This document shows, piece by piece, positions 49,966 to 57,560 of a stretch of DNA of 64,000 nucleotides. The first letter of the stretch is position 1. Each line of letters opens with the position of its first letter. A model generated the notes under the pieces. It was not told the DNA's origin, did no database searches, and saw only the letters and a program-made list of their open reading frames with translations. A program made the translations under genes and the position numbers. This DNA comes from Acidobacteriota bacterium (GTDB lineage: Bacteria; Acidobacteriota; Blastocatellia; Pyrinomonadales; Pyrinomonadaceae): NCBI GenBank assembly GCA_018269075.1, contig JAFDVJ010000013.1, forward strand, positions 62,001 through 126,000. Direction: 5' to 3'.

Positions 49966-50469
49966 ATGATTTCTCAAAACTATAAAATCGGAAACGGAGC
50001 ATTTTTTGTGGCGAAATACAATAAATTCGAAGACATCAGACTCAAGGTGAAAAACTGGGCACTCGAAGGCAAATGCGCGATCCGGGAGATTCAGAACCCG
50101 GGCGACGCGTGGGTTCTGAATATCGCCCCCGACGCATCTTACGGCGTCGCCGTCAGTATGAAGCTCGACACGCCGGATCTTATCAGTTTCGGAACGACTC
50201 TCCAATTAAATGAATATTCGTCCTCGATCGGTTCGATGACCCACAAAGAGCGAAAATCTCTGGTGCTGGGCATAAGGCTTTACCTCGCTTCTTTCGAAAG
50301 ATTCGGCTTCGACGTGCCGGACGATCTTTCTTACGTAAACATCAATTATTTTCTTTTTCTTGACGAGTTGACGAAGGCCCGCTTCTGGACTGCCCTTTAC
50401 GGGATCGATAAAATGCTTTCGGCTTCGACTTGGATGATCGATAAAAAGCTGCTTTCGGCAAACGAATAG
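49966..50469 (+). CDS. Hypothetical protein, DUF2299-like pattern (167 aa)
   Basis: Last gene of the phage-side block; separated from the giant gene by 43 bases and lower in GC. α/β protein: CAIREIQNPGDAWVLNIAPD, then helices ERKSLVLGIRLYLASFERFG and a hydrophobic INYFLFLDELTKARFW. A distant likeness to DUF2299 is possible. It could be a moron or the first host gene; start at 50008 (GTG, VAKYNKFED) is an alternative. Confidence 0.45.
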   Translation: MISQNYKIGNGAFFVAKYNKFEDIRLKVKNWALEGKCAIREIQNPGDAWVLNIAPDASYGVAVSMKLDTPDLISFGTTLQLNEYSSSIGSMTHKERKSLVLGIRLYLASFERFGFDVPDDLSYVNINYFLFLDELTKARFWTALYGIDKMLSASTWMIDKKLLSANE

Positions 50470-50826
50470 CGCGCGCGAATCGTCCGAAACGCTTCCTGAG
50501 CACATCGAAACGAACGCTCCGATTTTTCGTCAAAAAATACCGGTGAAAAAGGATAAAAAGCGATAAAACGGAAAATTCGCGGCGGATACGCCGACAAAGG
50601 CCGTAAAAACGAATAATTTCAGATATAAAAACCAGACGCAAAAGCGTTCGAAAGTGAGTCGGGGGTGCATAAGCAAAAGCTTAACAAACCCGCGAACGTT
50701 CGGCAACGGTTTTCTCGTTTTTCGGCAAAATTTCGTCATTTTTTCAAGCTCTCAGTACAATTCTTAGGTAAAAGTGGATTTTAAGCAGTTTTGACGACCT
50801 TGTTTTAGTCCTTATTTTATAAGGGT
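50470..50826. other. Non-coding phage/host boundary stretch
   Basis: No gene supported. AT-richer than its surroundings. Contains a small hairpin TAAGC-AAAA-GCTTA (50670-50683) and a 10-base palindrome CGAACGTTCG (50693-50702). The right attachment site is probably here or near, but it cannot be proved because the left prophage end is outside the window. No tRNA or tmRNA fragment was seen. Confidence 0.35.
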
Positions 50827-51023
50827 TTTAGAGATTTGAGAATGTCAGAGCTTTTCCGTATCAGGGAAAAGACCTGCGATATCTGGCCGAGTTTCTCGAT
50901 CATCTCGAATATCTTTCGGCACTGATGATCAGGAAAAAGGACGAGACCGAATTGTTCGACCATTATTTCGGCGGCATCTGCGAAAAGTTCGACTGCCGCG
51001 AGCTCGCCGAGCGAAACGATTGA
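50827..51023 (+). pseudogene. Truncated coding remnant at the boundary
   Basis: After a TAG at about 50824 the frame is open to TGA at 51021 and codes about 64 residues of protein-like sequence (GKDLRYLAEFLDHLEYLSAL, then RKKDETELFDHYFGGICEKF) with no usable start codon at its 5' end. This looks like the C-terminal part of a helical protein whose beginning was lost, possibly at phage integration. Convergent with the fatty acid hydroxylase. Confidence 0.4.
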
Positions 51024-51040
51024 GTCTCGAAGTCCAGTGA

Positions 51041-52273
51041 TCAGGCGGCGGCCGGTTTCGGCGCGGTCGGCCGGAAAAAGGCGAGCGTCCAGAAGATCGA
51101 GAACAGCGAAACGGCCGCGACCGCGAACAGCAGGGCCGACGGCTGATAGATTTCGCTGAAGACGACGACCGCCGCGGCCGTCGCGAGACTGCGGAGCGTT
51201 TCCGAAATCCGGACCCACGATTTGGCTTCGAGGATGCCGCTCCAGTTGACGATCTGCCACCACAAAAGCCCGGCGCCGAGCCATTTTTCGCCGGCGCTCC
51301 AGTGATAGACGTTGGCGATCACGCCGATCATCAGCGCGATGCCGAGCGCGACTTGCAGCGTCAGGTAGATTTTCGCGCCGGCGAACGCTTCGGGGCGGAA
51401 CTTGACCTGATTGGCGGCCGTGATGTCGGGCTTCTCGGGTTTTTCGAGCCCGCGCGGGACCCAGCCGGCGGGCATCAGCCAGATCCTCAGCTTGTCCCAC
51501 CAGAACGGCGCGGCGACCGCGTATCTCCACAAAACGATGTAGAAATGAAAATTGATGTAGATCGGATTCCACGTTTGCGGGTGATCGAGAATGCCGTAAG
51601 CGACCTTTTCGTCCTCGACCTCGAACGTGCCGAAAAGCCGGTCCCAGATGATCAGAAACTCGCCGTAGTTCTTGTCGAGATACTGCCGGTTGACGCCGTG
51701 ATGAACGCGGTGATGCGAGGGCGTCGTGAACAGAAACTCGATCGGCCGCCAGAGCTTCGGGACGAACTCCGTGTGGTGCAGAAACGCGATGAAGAGATGG
51801 ATCGCGACGACCGTGTAGATATGCGCCGGCTCGAAGCCGACGATCGTCAGCACCCAGAAAAACAGAAACGAGCAGAGCCGCTGCGTGACGCTCGCGCGCA
51901 GGGCGACAAAGAAGTTCATCTCTTCGGCCGAATGATGCGGCGAATGCGCGGCCCACAAAATGTTGATCTCGTGGCCCCAGCGATGCACCCAGTAGAAAAC
52001 GAAATCGACGCCGAGCAGCAGCAGGATCGAGCTCCACCAGTTGACCGGGATCGTGAAGATGCGGAAATGCTCCCACAAATAGCCGTAGACGTAATAAACG
52101 CCGATCATCACGAGCACGTTGGTCGTCTGGTTGCCGAGCTGCGTGCCGAAGTTCGCGACCGCTTCGGTAAACGTGATGTAGCGGCGCCTGAAGACGAGAC
52201 AGGCGGCGATTTCGAGCAGCAGAAAGATCAGCGCGACGGGCGTGATGTAAAAATAGACGTTCGTTTCCTGCAT
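51041..52273 (-). CDS. Fatty acid hydroxylase / sterol desaturase family membrane enzyme
   Basis: The start at 52273 (MQETNVYF) is set by the promoter upstream; a TTG at 52309 falls in the -10 box. The di-iron histidine motifs are complete: HRWGH (97-101), HSPHH (110-114), HHTEF (166) and HHRVHH (187-192), between membrane helices. The family uses O2 to hydroxylate or desaturate lipids; overall shape (410 aa, extra C-terminal helices) is like alkylglycerol-monooxygenase-type members. Acts in the cytoplasmic membrane; substrate unknown. Confidence 0.85.
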   Translation of the reverse strand: MQETNVYFYITPVALIFLLLEIAACLVFRRRYITFTEAVANFGTQLGNQTTNVLVMIGVYYVYGYLWEHFRIFTIPVNWWSSILLLLGVDFVFYWVHRWGHEINILWAAHSPHHSAEEMNFFVALRASVTQRLCSFLFFWVLTIVGFEPAHIYTVVAIHLFIAFLHHTEFVPKLWRPIEFLFTTPSHHRVHHGVNRQYLDKNYGEFLIIWDRLFGTFEVEDEKVAYGILDHPQTWNPIYINFHFYIVLWRYAVAAPFWWDKLRIWLMPAGWVPRGLEKPEKPDITAANQVKFRPEAFAGAKIYLTLQVALGIALMIGVIANVYHWSAGEKWLGAGLLWWQIVNWSGILEAKSWVRISETLRSLATAAAVVVFSEIYQPSALLFAVAAVSLFSIFWTLAFFRPTAPKPAAA

Positions 52274-52305
52274 AACGGTTCTGATTGTCGATTCGGAATT
52301 CAGAG

Positions 52306-52340
52306 CCAATATAATGCAGAAAAGCGTGAAATTGCAAAAA
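52306..52340 (-). promoter_or_regulatory. Promoter of the fatty acid hydroxylase gene
   Basis: On the minus strand TTGCAA, an 18-base spacer and TATATT precede the ATG at 52273 by about 35 bases. No clear Shine-Dalgarno is visible before the ATG. Confidence 0.5.
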
Positions 52341-52753
52341 TCGACCGGACGAACGGCGGATTCCGCGCGGACAGCCGCCGTTCGCTCTCGATTTCGAAGC
52401 GCCGATTCCGCCGTCGATCCGTCGATGACCGAACAGCCGAATACCTGCCTTATTTTATAGACGACGTTCGCCGCGTTCCGTCCGGCGGAAGAAACGACGC
52501 TTCGAAAACGATCCTGTTCGATTCGGCCCGCCGGCGCGCGCGGCCTCCGGTTCGAGCGCCCGCAGAATCCGCGAAAAGCCGCGAAAAGAAATGGATTCGA
52601 AGATTTCTCGACTCTTTTCGCATCCTTCGCCGGATTTTGCGGCCCGCCTTTCCCGAAGCCCGCCGGCCGGCCGGCGGAATCGGTTTATTTCCGAACGGAC
52701 GTCTTCATCGAATAACAAATCCCGCTTTTCGTCGAAATTTACGTCGGAAAGCG
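52341..52753. other. Non-coding stretch between convergent-upstream genes
   Basis: Several short ORFs cross this stretch on both strands, but all are Arg/Ser-rich shadows of GC-rich DNA. Apart from the flanking promoter and heptad repeats I see no structure. Confidence 0.4.
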
Positions 52754-52788
52754 AAATCCGAAATCCGAAATCCGAAATCCGAAATCAG
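52754..52788. repeat. One-armed heptad repeat (AAATCCG)
   Basis: Four tandem AAATCCG units and one degenerate unit run into the stop codon of the peptidoglycan-binding gene. No inverted arm is found nearby. The same unit makes both arms of the locus at 61777-61939. Confidence 0.8.
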
Positions 52789-53384
52789 TTTGCCGCGTTC
52801 GCCTTTTGCTTGTCGGTCAGCGCGATGCCCATTTTTTCGAGCGTCGTCTGATTGAGCGTGCCGGTCGCCTTGAGGCCGTTCGCTTCCTGAAAGGCTTTCA
52901 AAGCGGCGCGCGTCGACGAGTCGAGCGTGCCGGTCGGTTCGCTCGCGAACAGGTTTTTTTCGCGAAGCAGCCGCTGGGCGGCGACGATCTGATCCTTCGT
53001 CGCCTTGAAGACCGGCCCGCGTTTGGCTTTCGGTTTGTTGTCGTCGGCCGTCGCGAAGGACTTCGGATCGACCGGGATCGTCTTCTGGCGGTCGGTCAGC
53101 GGGATGCTCATCTTTTCGAGCGTCGCGCGGTTGAGCGAGCCGGTCGCCTTGAGGCCGTTGGCCGATTGATATTTCTTCACGGCGTCGCGAAAGACGTCGT
53201 CCATTTTGCCGGTTTCGGGCGACTGCAGCATCTTTTGGGCCTGCGTGATTTGTTCCTTGGTGGCGCGGAAAACCGTTCTTTTCGTGGTTTCGGTTTTCGG
53301 TAAAGTGGTCGTCGTGGTCGTTTGAGCATAAAGAGAAACGCTCAAAAAGATGGTCGTCAAGACCAGAATGATAAGGTTTTTCAT
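52785..53384 (-). CDS. Secreted protein with two peptidoglycan-binding (PG_binding_1) domains
   Basis: Signal peptide at residues 1-20 (MKNLIILVLTTIFLSVSLYA) followed by a Thr-rich linker. Two homologous helical repeats (about 40-93 and 128-192), each with Q-x-x-L near the start and KxYQSANGLKATGSLNRATL / KAFQEANGLKATGTLNQTTL, are PG_binding_1 units that hold peptidoglycan. No catalytic domain is attached. Its promoter is a perfect sigma70 match. The stop lies in a heptad repeat array. Confidence 0.85.
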   Translation of the reverse strand: MKNLIILVLTTIFLSVSLYAQTTTTTTLPKTETTKRTVFRATKEQITQAQKMLQSPETGKMDDVFRDAVKKYQSANGLKATGSLNRATLEKMSIPLTDRQKTIPVDPKSFATADDNKPKAKRGPVFKATKDQIVAAQRLLREKNLFASEPTGTLDSSTRAALKAFQEANGLKATGTLNQTTLEKMGIALTDKQKANAAN

Positions 53385-53523
53385 TTTTTTATTCTCCGTT
53401 TAGTGTGTTTGTGAGTTTTAGAACGGGAATCCGATTCGGACAAGAAACTGGAGACGTGAGTATTTTTTGAGGCGTCCTTAATTCTTGAGGAAATGATCCA
53501 CGTTCTTGTGTTGCAACGAAAGC

Positions 53524-53551
53524 ATTATAAACCCGTTTTCCGGGTTGTCAA
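53524..53551 (-). promoter_or_regulatory. Perfect-consensus promoter of the PG-binding gene
   Basis: Minus strand TTGACA (53551-53546), 16 bases, TATAAT (53529-53524). The spacer is itself an inverted repeat (AACCCG-GAAAA-CGGGTT), a likely operator. The leader to the ATG is about 130 bases and holds no ORF. Confidence 0.8.
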
Positions 53552-53662
53552 CCATTTTTTTCGGCCCCGACAAAAAATTATTGCGCGGCGCCCGGTCCCG
53601 CTCGCGTCCCGACTTTTCGAATGACAGCCGGCGGCGCGCTGCGGTAAAATATCGTTAAGTGG

Positions 53663-53737
53663 AGTCTTGAGTCTGAAGTCTTGAGTCTTGAGTCATCGAT
53701 TTGACTCAAGACTCAAGACTTCAGACTTCAGACTGAA
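53663..53737. repeat. Heptad-repeat hairpin (AGTCTTG unit)
   Basis: Left arm AGTCTTG, AGTCTGA, AGTCTTG, AGTCTTG, AGTC (53663-53694); right arm GACTCAA x2, GACTTCA x2, GACTGAA (53703-53737); loop of eight bases. It ends eight bases before the DUF1992 start, replacing any Shine-Dalgarno. Confidence 0.9.
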
Positions 53738-53744
53738 AAACCGT

Positions 53745-54071
53745 ATGTCGCTCGAAAAACTGCTCGACGAGCAGATCAAAAACGCGATCGCCGAGGGCAA
53801 GTTCGACAATCTCAAAAACGCCGGCAAGCCGCTCGATCTCGACGATTACTTCGCCGCGCCGGCCGAGATCCGCGCCGGTTATCAAATGCTCAAGGATCAC
53901 GAGTTCGTGCCCGAAGAGGTCGGGCTGCTCAAAGAAATCGGCGCGCTCCGCGAAAAAATAAGACTTTCCGCGGACGACGCCGAAAAAACGCTGCTCAACA
54001 AAAAGCTCAACGAGCGCAATCTGGCGCTGGCGTTGATTCTCGAACGCAACCGCCGGAAATCCGGAAGATAA
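53745..54071 (+). CDS. DUF1992 (DnaJ-C28-type) protein (108 aa)
   Basis: The start at 53745 (MSLEKLLDEQIKNA) removes a leader that is only translated heptad repeat. The sequence DEQIKNAIAEGKFDNLKNAG, then KPLDLDDYF and the helix pair PEEVGLLKEIGALREKI is the DUF1992 signature found in bacteria and in eukaryotic DNAJC28. Function unsettled, perhaps chaperone-related. Single gene between hairpin and the GGDEF gene. Confidence 0.85.
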   Translation: MSLEKLLDEQIKNAIAEGKFDNLKNAGKPLDLDDYFAAPAEIRAGYQMLKDHEFVPEEVGLLKEIGALREKIRLSADDAEKTLLNKKLNERNLALALILERNRRKSGR

Positions 54072-54235
54072 TGCCGGACAATATTTTACGACATAATTTA
54101 GGTTGAAATCGGGCGCCTCTTTAAGGTATTATTGAATGTGGCCGCTGCGGCCCGTCCCTGTTATTTTCTTCTTCAAACCCCTATAAAAAGCCCAAACCGA
54201 AGTCCGAGTCTTAACACGAAAGCTTTTATCGAGGA

Positions 54236-55795
54236 ATGTCGAATCCATTGAATTTTTATGTAATTTATCTTATTTTTGCGATCATCGTCTCGACCTTTAT
54301 CAACCTTTACGCGTGGCGCAATCCGCAGACGCGCGGAAGCCGGGCCTTTATGGCGGCGAGCGTGATTTCGATAACCTGGCTGCTGGGCGACGTCGTTTGT
54401 CGTTTGAGTACGACTATGGCCGGCAAATGGGCGGGCGAGGAGATTCGTTATCTCGGGATCGTGCTGCTGCCGGTCAGTCTGCTCGTGTTCACGTTTCAAT
54501 ACTGCGGCAAGCACATCGGCCGCCGGAAGCTCGCGCTGCTGCTCGTCGTGCCGTGCGCGACGTGGCTGACGATGGTCACGAATTCGTGGCATCAATTGTT
54601 TTTCCGGAGCATCGAATTCCGGTTCGACGATCTGCCGAAGGTCGAATACGGCCCTTATTTCTGGTTCGTTCACCTGCCTTACTGCTACGGCGTGATGCTG
54701 ACGGTGCTCGGCACGATCCTGATGGAGTTCAGCCGCGCGTCGCGCAATTACCGCAAACAGATTCTGCTGCTTTTCGTCTCGTTTTCGATCCCGCTGGTCG
54801 TCAACGTGATCGGCGTTTTCAAGCTTTTCGGCGACGTCAGCTACACGCCGCTGAGCATCCCGATCTTTTTTTCGGTCGTCGCCTACGCGGTCTTTCGCTA
54901 CCAGTTTCTGGGCAGCAATCCGATCGGCTACGAGGCCGTTTTTCAGACGATCCGCGACGGCGTGCTGATCCTCGATCAAAGGGACGTGATCCGCGACATC
55001 AACCCGGCGGCCGCGAAAGGGCTCGCCAAAGATCCGGTCGAGGTCATCGGCCTCCACGTTCGCGAGGCGTTCGGCCCGTGGCCGTCGGCGATCGAGCTCT
55101 ACGAGAAAAATCCGCGGACGCTCGGCGAGATCGAGGTCACGTTGTTCGGCAAGACGCGTTTTCTGGCGATCGATTCGACGCCGATGCATAATCGCGGCGG
55201 CCATCTCAAGGGCCGGATCATCACGATCCGCGACATCACCGACCGCTACCAGTATCTGCTGTCGCTCGAATCGCTCGCCTTTCACGATCCGCTGACGCGC
55301 GTCGCCAACCGCCGCAAATTTCAGGAAGAGGTCGAGCGCGCGATCGAAAAGGCGCAGGAAACCGGCGACGGCTTCGCGCTGCTCTATATCGATCTCAACC
55401 GTTTCAAGGCGGTCAACGACACGCTCGGCCACGAAACCGGCGACGAGCTTTTGAAATACGTCGCGGCGCGGCTCGCGTCGGTCCTCAGAAAGCCCGACAC
55501 GGTCGCGCGGCTCGGCGGCGACGAGTTCGGGCTGCTGCTCAACAAATGCGACGCGCACGGCGTCGAGATCGTCGTCGAACGGCTGCTCGACAACGTCCAG
55601 CGGCCGTTTCAGGTCGGCGCGCACACGCTCGTCGCCGATCTCAGCATCGGCGCGGCCTTTTATCCCGAGGACGGGAAGAATCTGACCGAGCTGCTCCGCG
55701 TCGCCGACGTCGCGATGTACCGCGCCAAACAAAACGGCGGCGGCCTTGCTCTGCTCACGACCAAGATCGAAGAGGTTGTTCGTATGCCTATGTAA
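54236..55795 (+). CDS. Diguanylate cyclase: 7TM (HisK_7TM-like) - PAS - GGDEF
   Basis: Residues 1-225 hold seven hydrophobic helices in the HisK_7TM arrangement; 235-335 form a PAS-like sensor domain (LILDQRDVIRDINPAAAKGL); 350-519 are GGDEF with the intact active motif GGDEF at 427-431 and the substrate helix DPLTRVANRRKF. It should make cyclic di-GMP from GTP at the membrane. No RxxD inhibitory site is obvious just ahead of the motif, so feedback control may be absent. A terminator follows. Confidence 0.9.
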   Translation: MSNPLNFYVIYLIFAIIVSTFINLYAWRNPQTRGSRAFMAASVISITWLLGDVVCRLSTTMAGKWAGEEIRYLGIVLLPVSLLVFTFQYCGKHIGRRKLALLLVVPCATWLTMVTNSWHQLFFRSIEFRFDDLPKVEYGPYFWFVHLPYCYGVMLTVLGTILMEFSRASRNYRKQILLLFVSFSIPLVVNVIGVFKLFGDVSYTPLSIPIFFSVVAYAVFRYQFLGSNPIGYEAVFQTIRDGVLILDQRDVIRDINPAAAKGLAKDPVEVIGLHVREAFGPWPSAIELYEKNPRTLGEIEVTLFGKTRFLAIDSTPMHNRGGHLKGRIITIRDITDRYQYLLSLESLAFHDPLTRVANRRKFQEEVERAIEKAQETGDGFALLYIDLNRFKAVNDTLGHETGDELLKYVAARLASVLRKPDTVARLGGDEFGLLLNKCDAHGVEIVVERLLDNVQRPFQVGAHTLVADLSIGAAFYPEDGKNLTELLRVADVAMYRAKQNGGGLALLTTKIEEVVRMPM

Positions 55796-55821
55796 TGCGG
55801 CGATTGAAGTTTAATCTGAAA

Positions 55822-55850
55822 ACGACCGGTCTGGTGCCGGTCGTTTTTTT
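55822..55850 (+). terminator. Rho-independent terminator after the GGDEF gene
   Basis: Perfect 8-base stem ACGACCGG / CCGGTCGT, 7-base loop and a T7 run. Confidence 0.9.
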
Positions 55851-55918
55851 GCGGGCCGGCGGCGATTCCGGGACGATAGGCGAAAAAAATAAAAAAATAT
55901 TAAAATTTCAAAAAACTA

Positions 55919-55948
55919 TTGACTCGTAAGACGTCTGTTTACTATGAT
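55919..55948 (+). promoter_or_regulatory. Promoter of the thioredoxin/Cys-peptide pair
   Basis: TTGACT (55919-55924), 18 bases, TATGAT (55943-55948), 41 bases before the ATG at 55990. The DNA ahead is A-rich, like an UP element. Confidence 0.65.
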
Positions 55949-55989
55949 GGGGACACCAAAAAAATAATTCAATTTATGGAGAAACTCCC

Positions 55990-56496
55990 ATGGCAGGTAA
56001 AATTTCCCAAAAAATAGAACTCATAACCAATATTGTCATCATTCTGGTCGCAATCTTATTTGCGTATTTTCTGATTCAAAAGTTCCTGCTGCCGGCGTCC
56101 GTTCAGCCGGCGCCGATCCGGGAAATCGCCAAAGGCACGAAGATCGATCTGCCCGAGGTCGATTGGCAGGCGAATCGGAAAACGCTTTTGTTGGTGTTGC
56201 AAAAGGGCTGTCGTTTCTGTACGGAAAGTATGCCTTTTTATAAAACATTAATACCGAAGGCTTCTGAAAAGGGAGTGAAAGTGATCGCCGTATTACCTAA
56301 TTCCCCGGAGGAAAGTGGCCGCTATCTCAAGGAAAACGAACTGCCGATCGAAAATGTCCGCAGCGCTTCCCTGAATGCGGTCAACGCGCAGGGAACTCCT
56401 ACTTTGATGTTAGTCAACGAAAAGGGGGAAGTTTCCGATTCATGGGTTGGTAAATTGCTTCCTGAAAAAGAACAGGACGTGATCGACCGACTGTAA
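55990..56496 (+). CDS. Membrane-anchored thioredoxin-like protein (168 aa)
   Basis: One membrane helix at about residues 12-33 (TNIVIILVAILFAYFLIQKF), then a periplasm-facing thioredoxin fold: TLLLVLQKGCRFC with the redox pair C-R-F-C, and the cis-Pro segment AQGTPTLMLVNEKG. TlpA/ResA-like by layout. It would reduce or exchange disulfides outside the membrane. The next gene, for a small Cys-rich secreted peptide, is 32 bases downstream. Confidence 0.8.
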   Translation: MAGKISQKIELITNIVIILVAILFAYFLIQKFLLPASVQPAPIREIAKGTKIDLPEVDWQANRKTLLLVLQKGCRFCTESMPFYKTLIPKASEKGVKVIAVLPNSPEESGRYLKENELPIENVRSASLNAVNAQGTPTLMLVNEKGEVSDSWVGKLLPEKEQDVIDRL

Positions 56497-56528
56497 CGTT
56501 CAACAAAAATCACCTGAAGGAGAACAAT

Positions 56529-56792
56529 ATGAAGAAAATAATCACTTCGAAAATTTTTCGCAAAATGCTGATCCTGAGCTTTTTGCTGACCGGGCTGGCA
56601 TTTATGATTTTCACCAAAACGCCGCCGGTCGCGGCCGCGCCGGGCTGCTGTGTCTGCGCCGAAGCCGAGGCCTGGTGTCTTGAAAACAGCGGCGGCCCGA
56701 ACGATCCGTACAAGAACGTGCCGGCCTGTATGCGCGATCTGGGACTCGGCAACTGCTGGGCGATCTGCATCCCGGAACCGGGCTGTCCCTAA
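56529..56792 (+). CDS. Secreted cysteine-rich peptide (87 aa)
   Basis: GAAGGAG site. The signal sequence covers residues about 1-36 (basic start, LILSFLLTGLAFMIF, then VAAAPG cleavage region). The mature part of about 50 residues has eight Cys (CCVC, C, C, C, C, C) and many Pro, Gly and Trp, so it is probably disulfide-bonded. It shares a promoter with the membrane thioredoxin, which may handle its disulfides. No family recognised; natural-product-like, toxin or maturation roles are open. Confidence 0.6.
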   Translation: MKKIITSKIFRKMLILSFLLTGLAFMIFTKTPPVAAAPGCCVCAEAEAWCLENSGGPNDPYKNVPACMRDLGLGNCWAICIPEPGCP

Positions 56793-56800
56793 AAAAGTGA

Positions 56801-56830
56801 CGGTTTGATCAGGCATCAAACCGCTTTCTG
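56801..56830 (+). terminator. Terminator after the Cys-rich peptide gene
   Basis: Perfect 9-base stem CGGTTTGAT / ATCAAACCG, loop CAGGC, then CTTTCTG. The T-run is poor. Confidence 0.65.
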
Positions 56831-56964
56831 AGCTTTAGAATCCGGCGTCGTTGGGAAAATTTTCCGGTGACGCCGCGTTTTTACGTATTTATCGATAAAA
56901 AACCGATTTCGCGTCGATTTCTGCGGAGCCGGCTCAAAATCACGATCACCCGGAGTTGAAACCG

Positions 56965-57435
56965 ATGCCTACTCTTTTTCGCAAATATCTGACATTCTTA
57001 CTGCTTGTTTTATTCAGCGCCGCCGCCGCGCACGCGCAGACGAAGGCCGCCGCCGGAAAAACGATCGATCTTTCGAAGATCAAAAACACGGAAGCGGCCA
57101 AAGCCTTCGATGACGCGAAGGAATCCGAAAAGCTCGTCCTGCTCGTGTTCGGGGCCGTCTGGTGCACCTACTGCCGGTATATCGAGGAAGGCGCGATGCA
57201 GGACGCGGCCGTCAAACGCACGCTCGACGGCTTCGTCAAGGTCGACATCGACGTCGACGAAAACCCCGACGACGCACAGCTTTTCGACAGCCGGCCGGCG
57301 AGCCGCGGCGGCAGCGGCATCCCGGCGATGGTCGTCTTCACGCCCGACGGCCGCGAGCTCGGCCGCCTGCTCGGCTACACGACCGCGCGCCCGTTCAATC
57401 TCTTTCTGAAGGGCACGCTCAAAAAGCGGAAATGA
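56965..57435 (+). CDS. Secreted thioredoxin-family protein (156 aa)
   Basis: ATG at 56965 is preferred to a TTG at 56956 because the GGAG site then has normal spacing. Signal peptide at residues about 1-24. Thioredoxin fold with FGAVWCTYCRYIEEGAM (active C-T-Y-C) and the cis-Pro segment GSGIPAMVVFTPDG. The long insertion before the β-strand is typical of the DUF255/thioredoxin_7 type. Probably a periplasmic oxidoreductase. Converges with the low-GC gene beyond. Confidence 0.8.
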   Translation: MPTLFRKYLTFLLLVLFSAAAAHAQTKAAAGKTIDLSKIKNTEAAKAFDDAKESEKLVLLVFGAVWCTYCRYIEEGAMQDAAVKRTLDGFVKVDIDVDENPDDAQLFDSRPASRGGSGIPAMVVFTPDGRELGRLLGYTTARPFNLFLKGTLKKRK

Positions 57436-57560
57436 TAATTCTTCCGGCGGAAAGATCCGTTAAATTTATTGACGGGAGGAATTTTATCAAAGGATTTTCC
57501 GGCAAATCAAGATTGACGGTCAGAAATGCCGATTGATATAAGTGTTTTTCCTTGTTCTGA

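Noticed and set aside
1-50469. Phage integrase or transposase
   Set aside because: No tyrosine or serine recombinase motif was found in any frame. The integrase, if there is one, lies left of the window.
50470-50826. tRNA or tmRNA as phage attachment gene
   Set aside because: No cloverleaf, T-arm or CCA-type end can be drawn on either strand; only a small hairpin and a palindrome are seen.
50817-52337. 506-residue minus-strand ORF across the boundary
   Set aside because: It is a shifted frame of the fatty acid hydroxylase gene, whose His motifs appear only in the 51041-52273 frame.
52341-52753. Small ORFs on both strands between the hydroxylase and PG-binding genes
   Set aside because: Ser/Arg-rich, no ribosome sites, no motif; typical random frames of GC-rich DNA.
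53688-53744. N-terminal extension of the DUF1992 protein
   Set aside because: The extra residues are translated heptad repeat; the family begins at the ATG at 53745.
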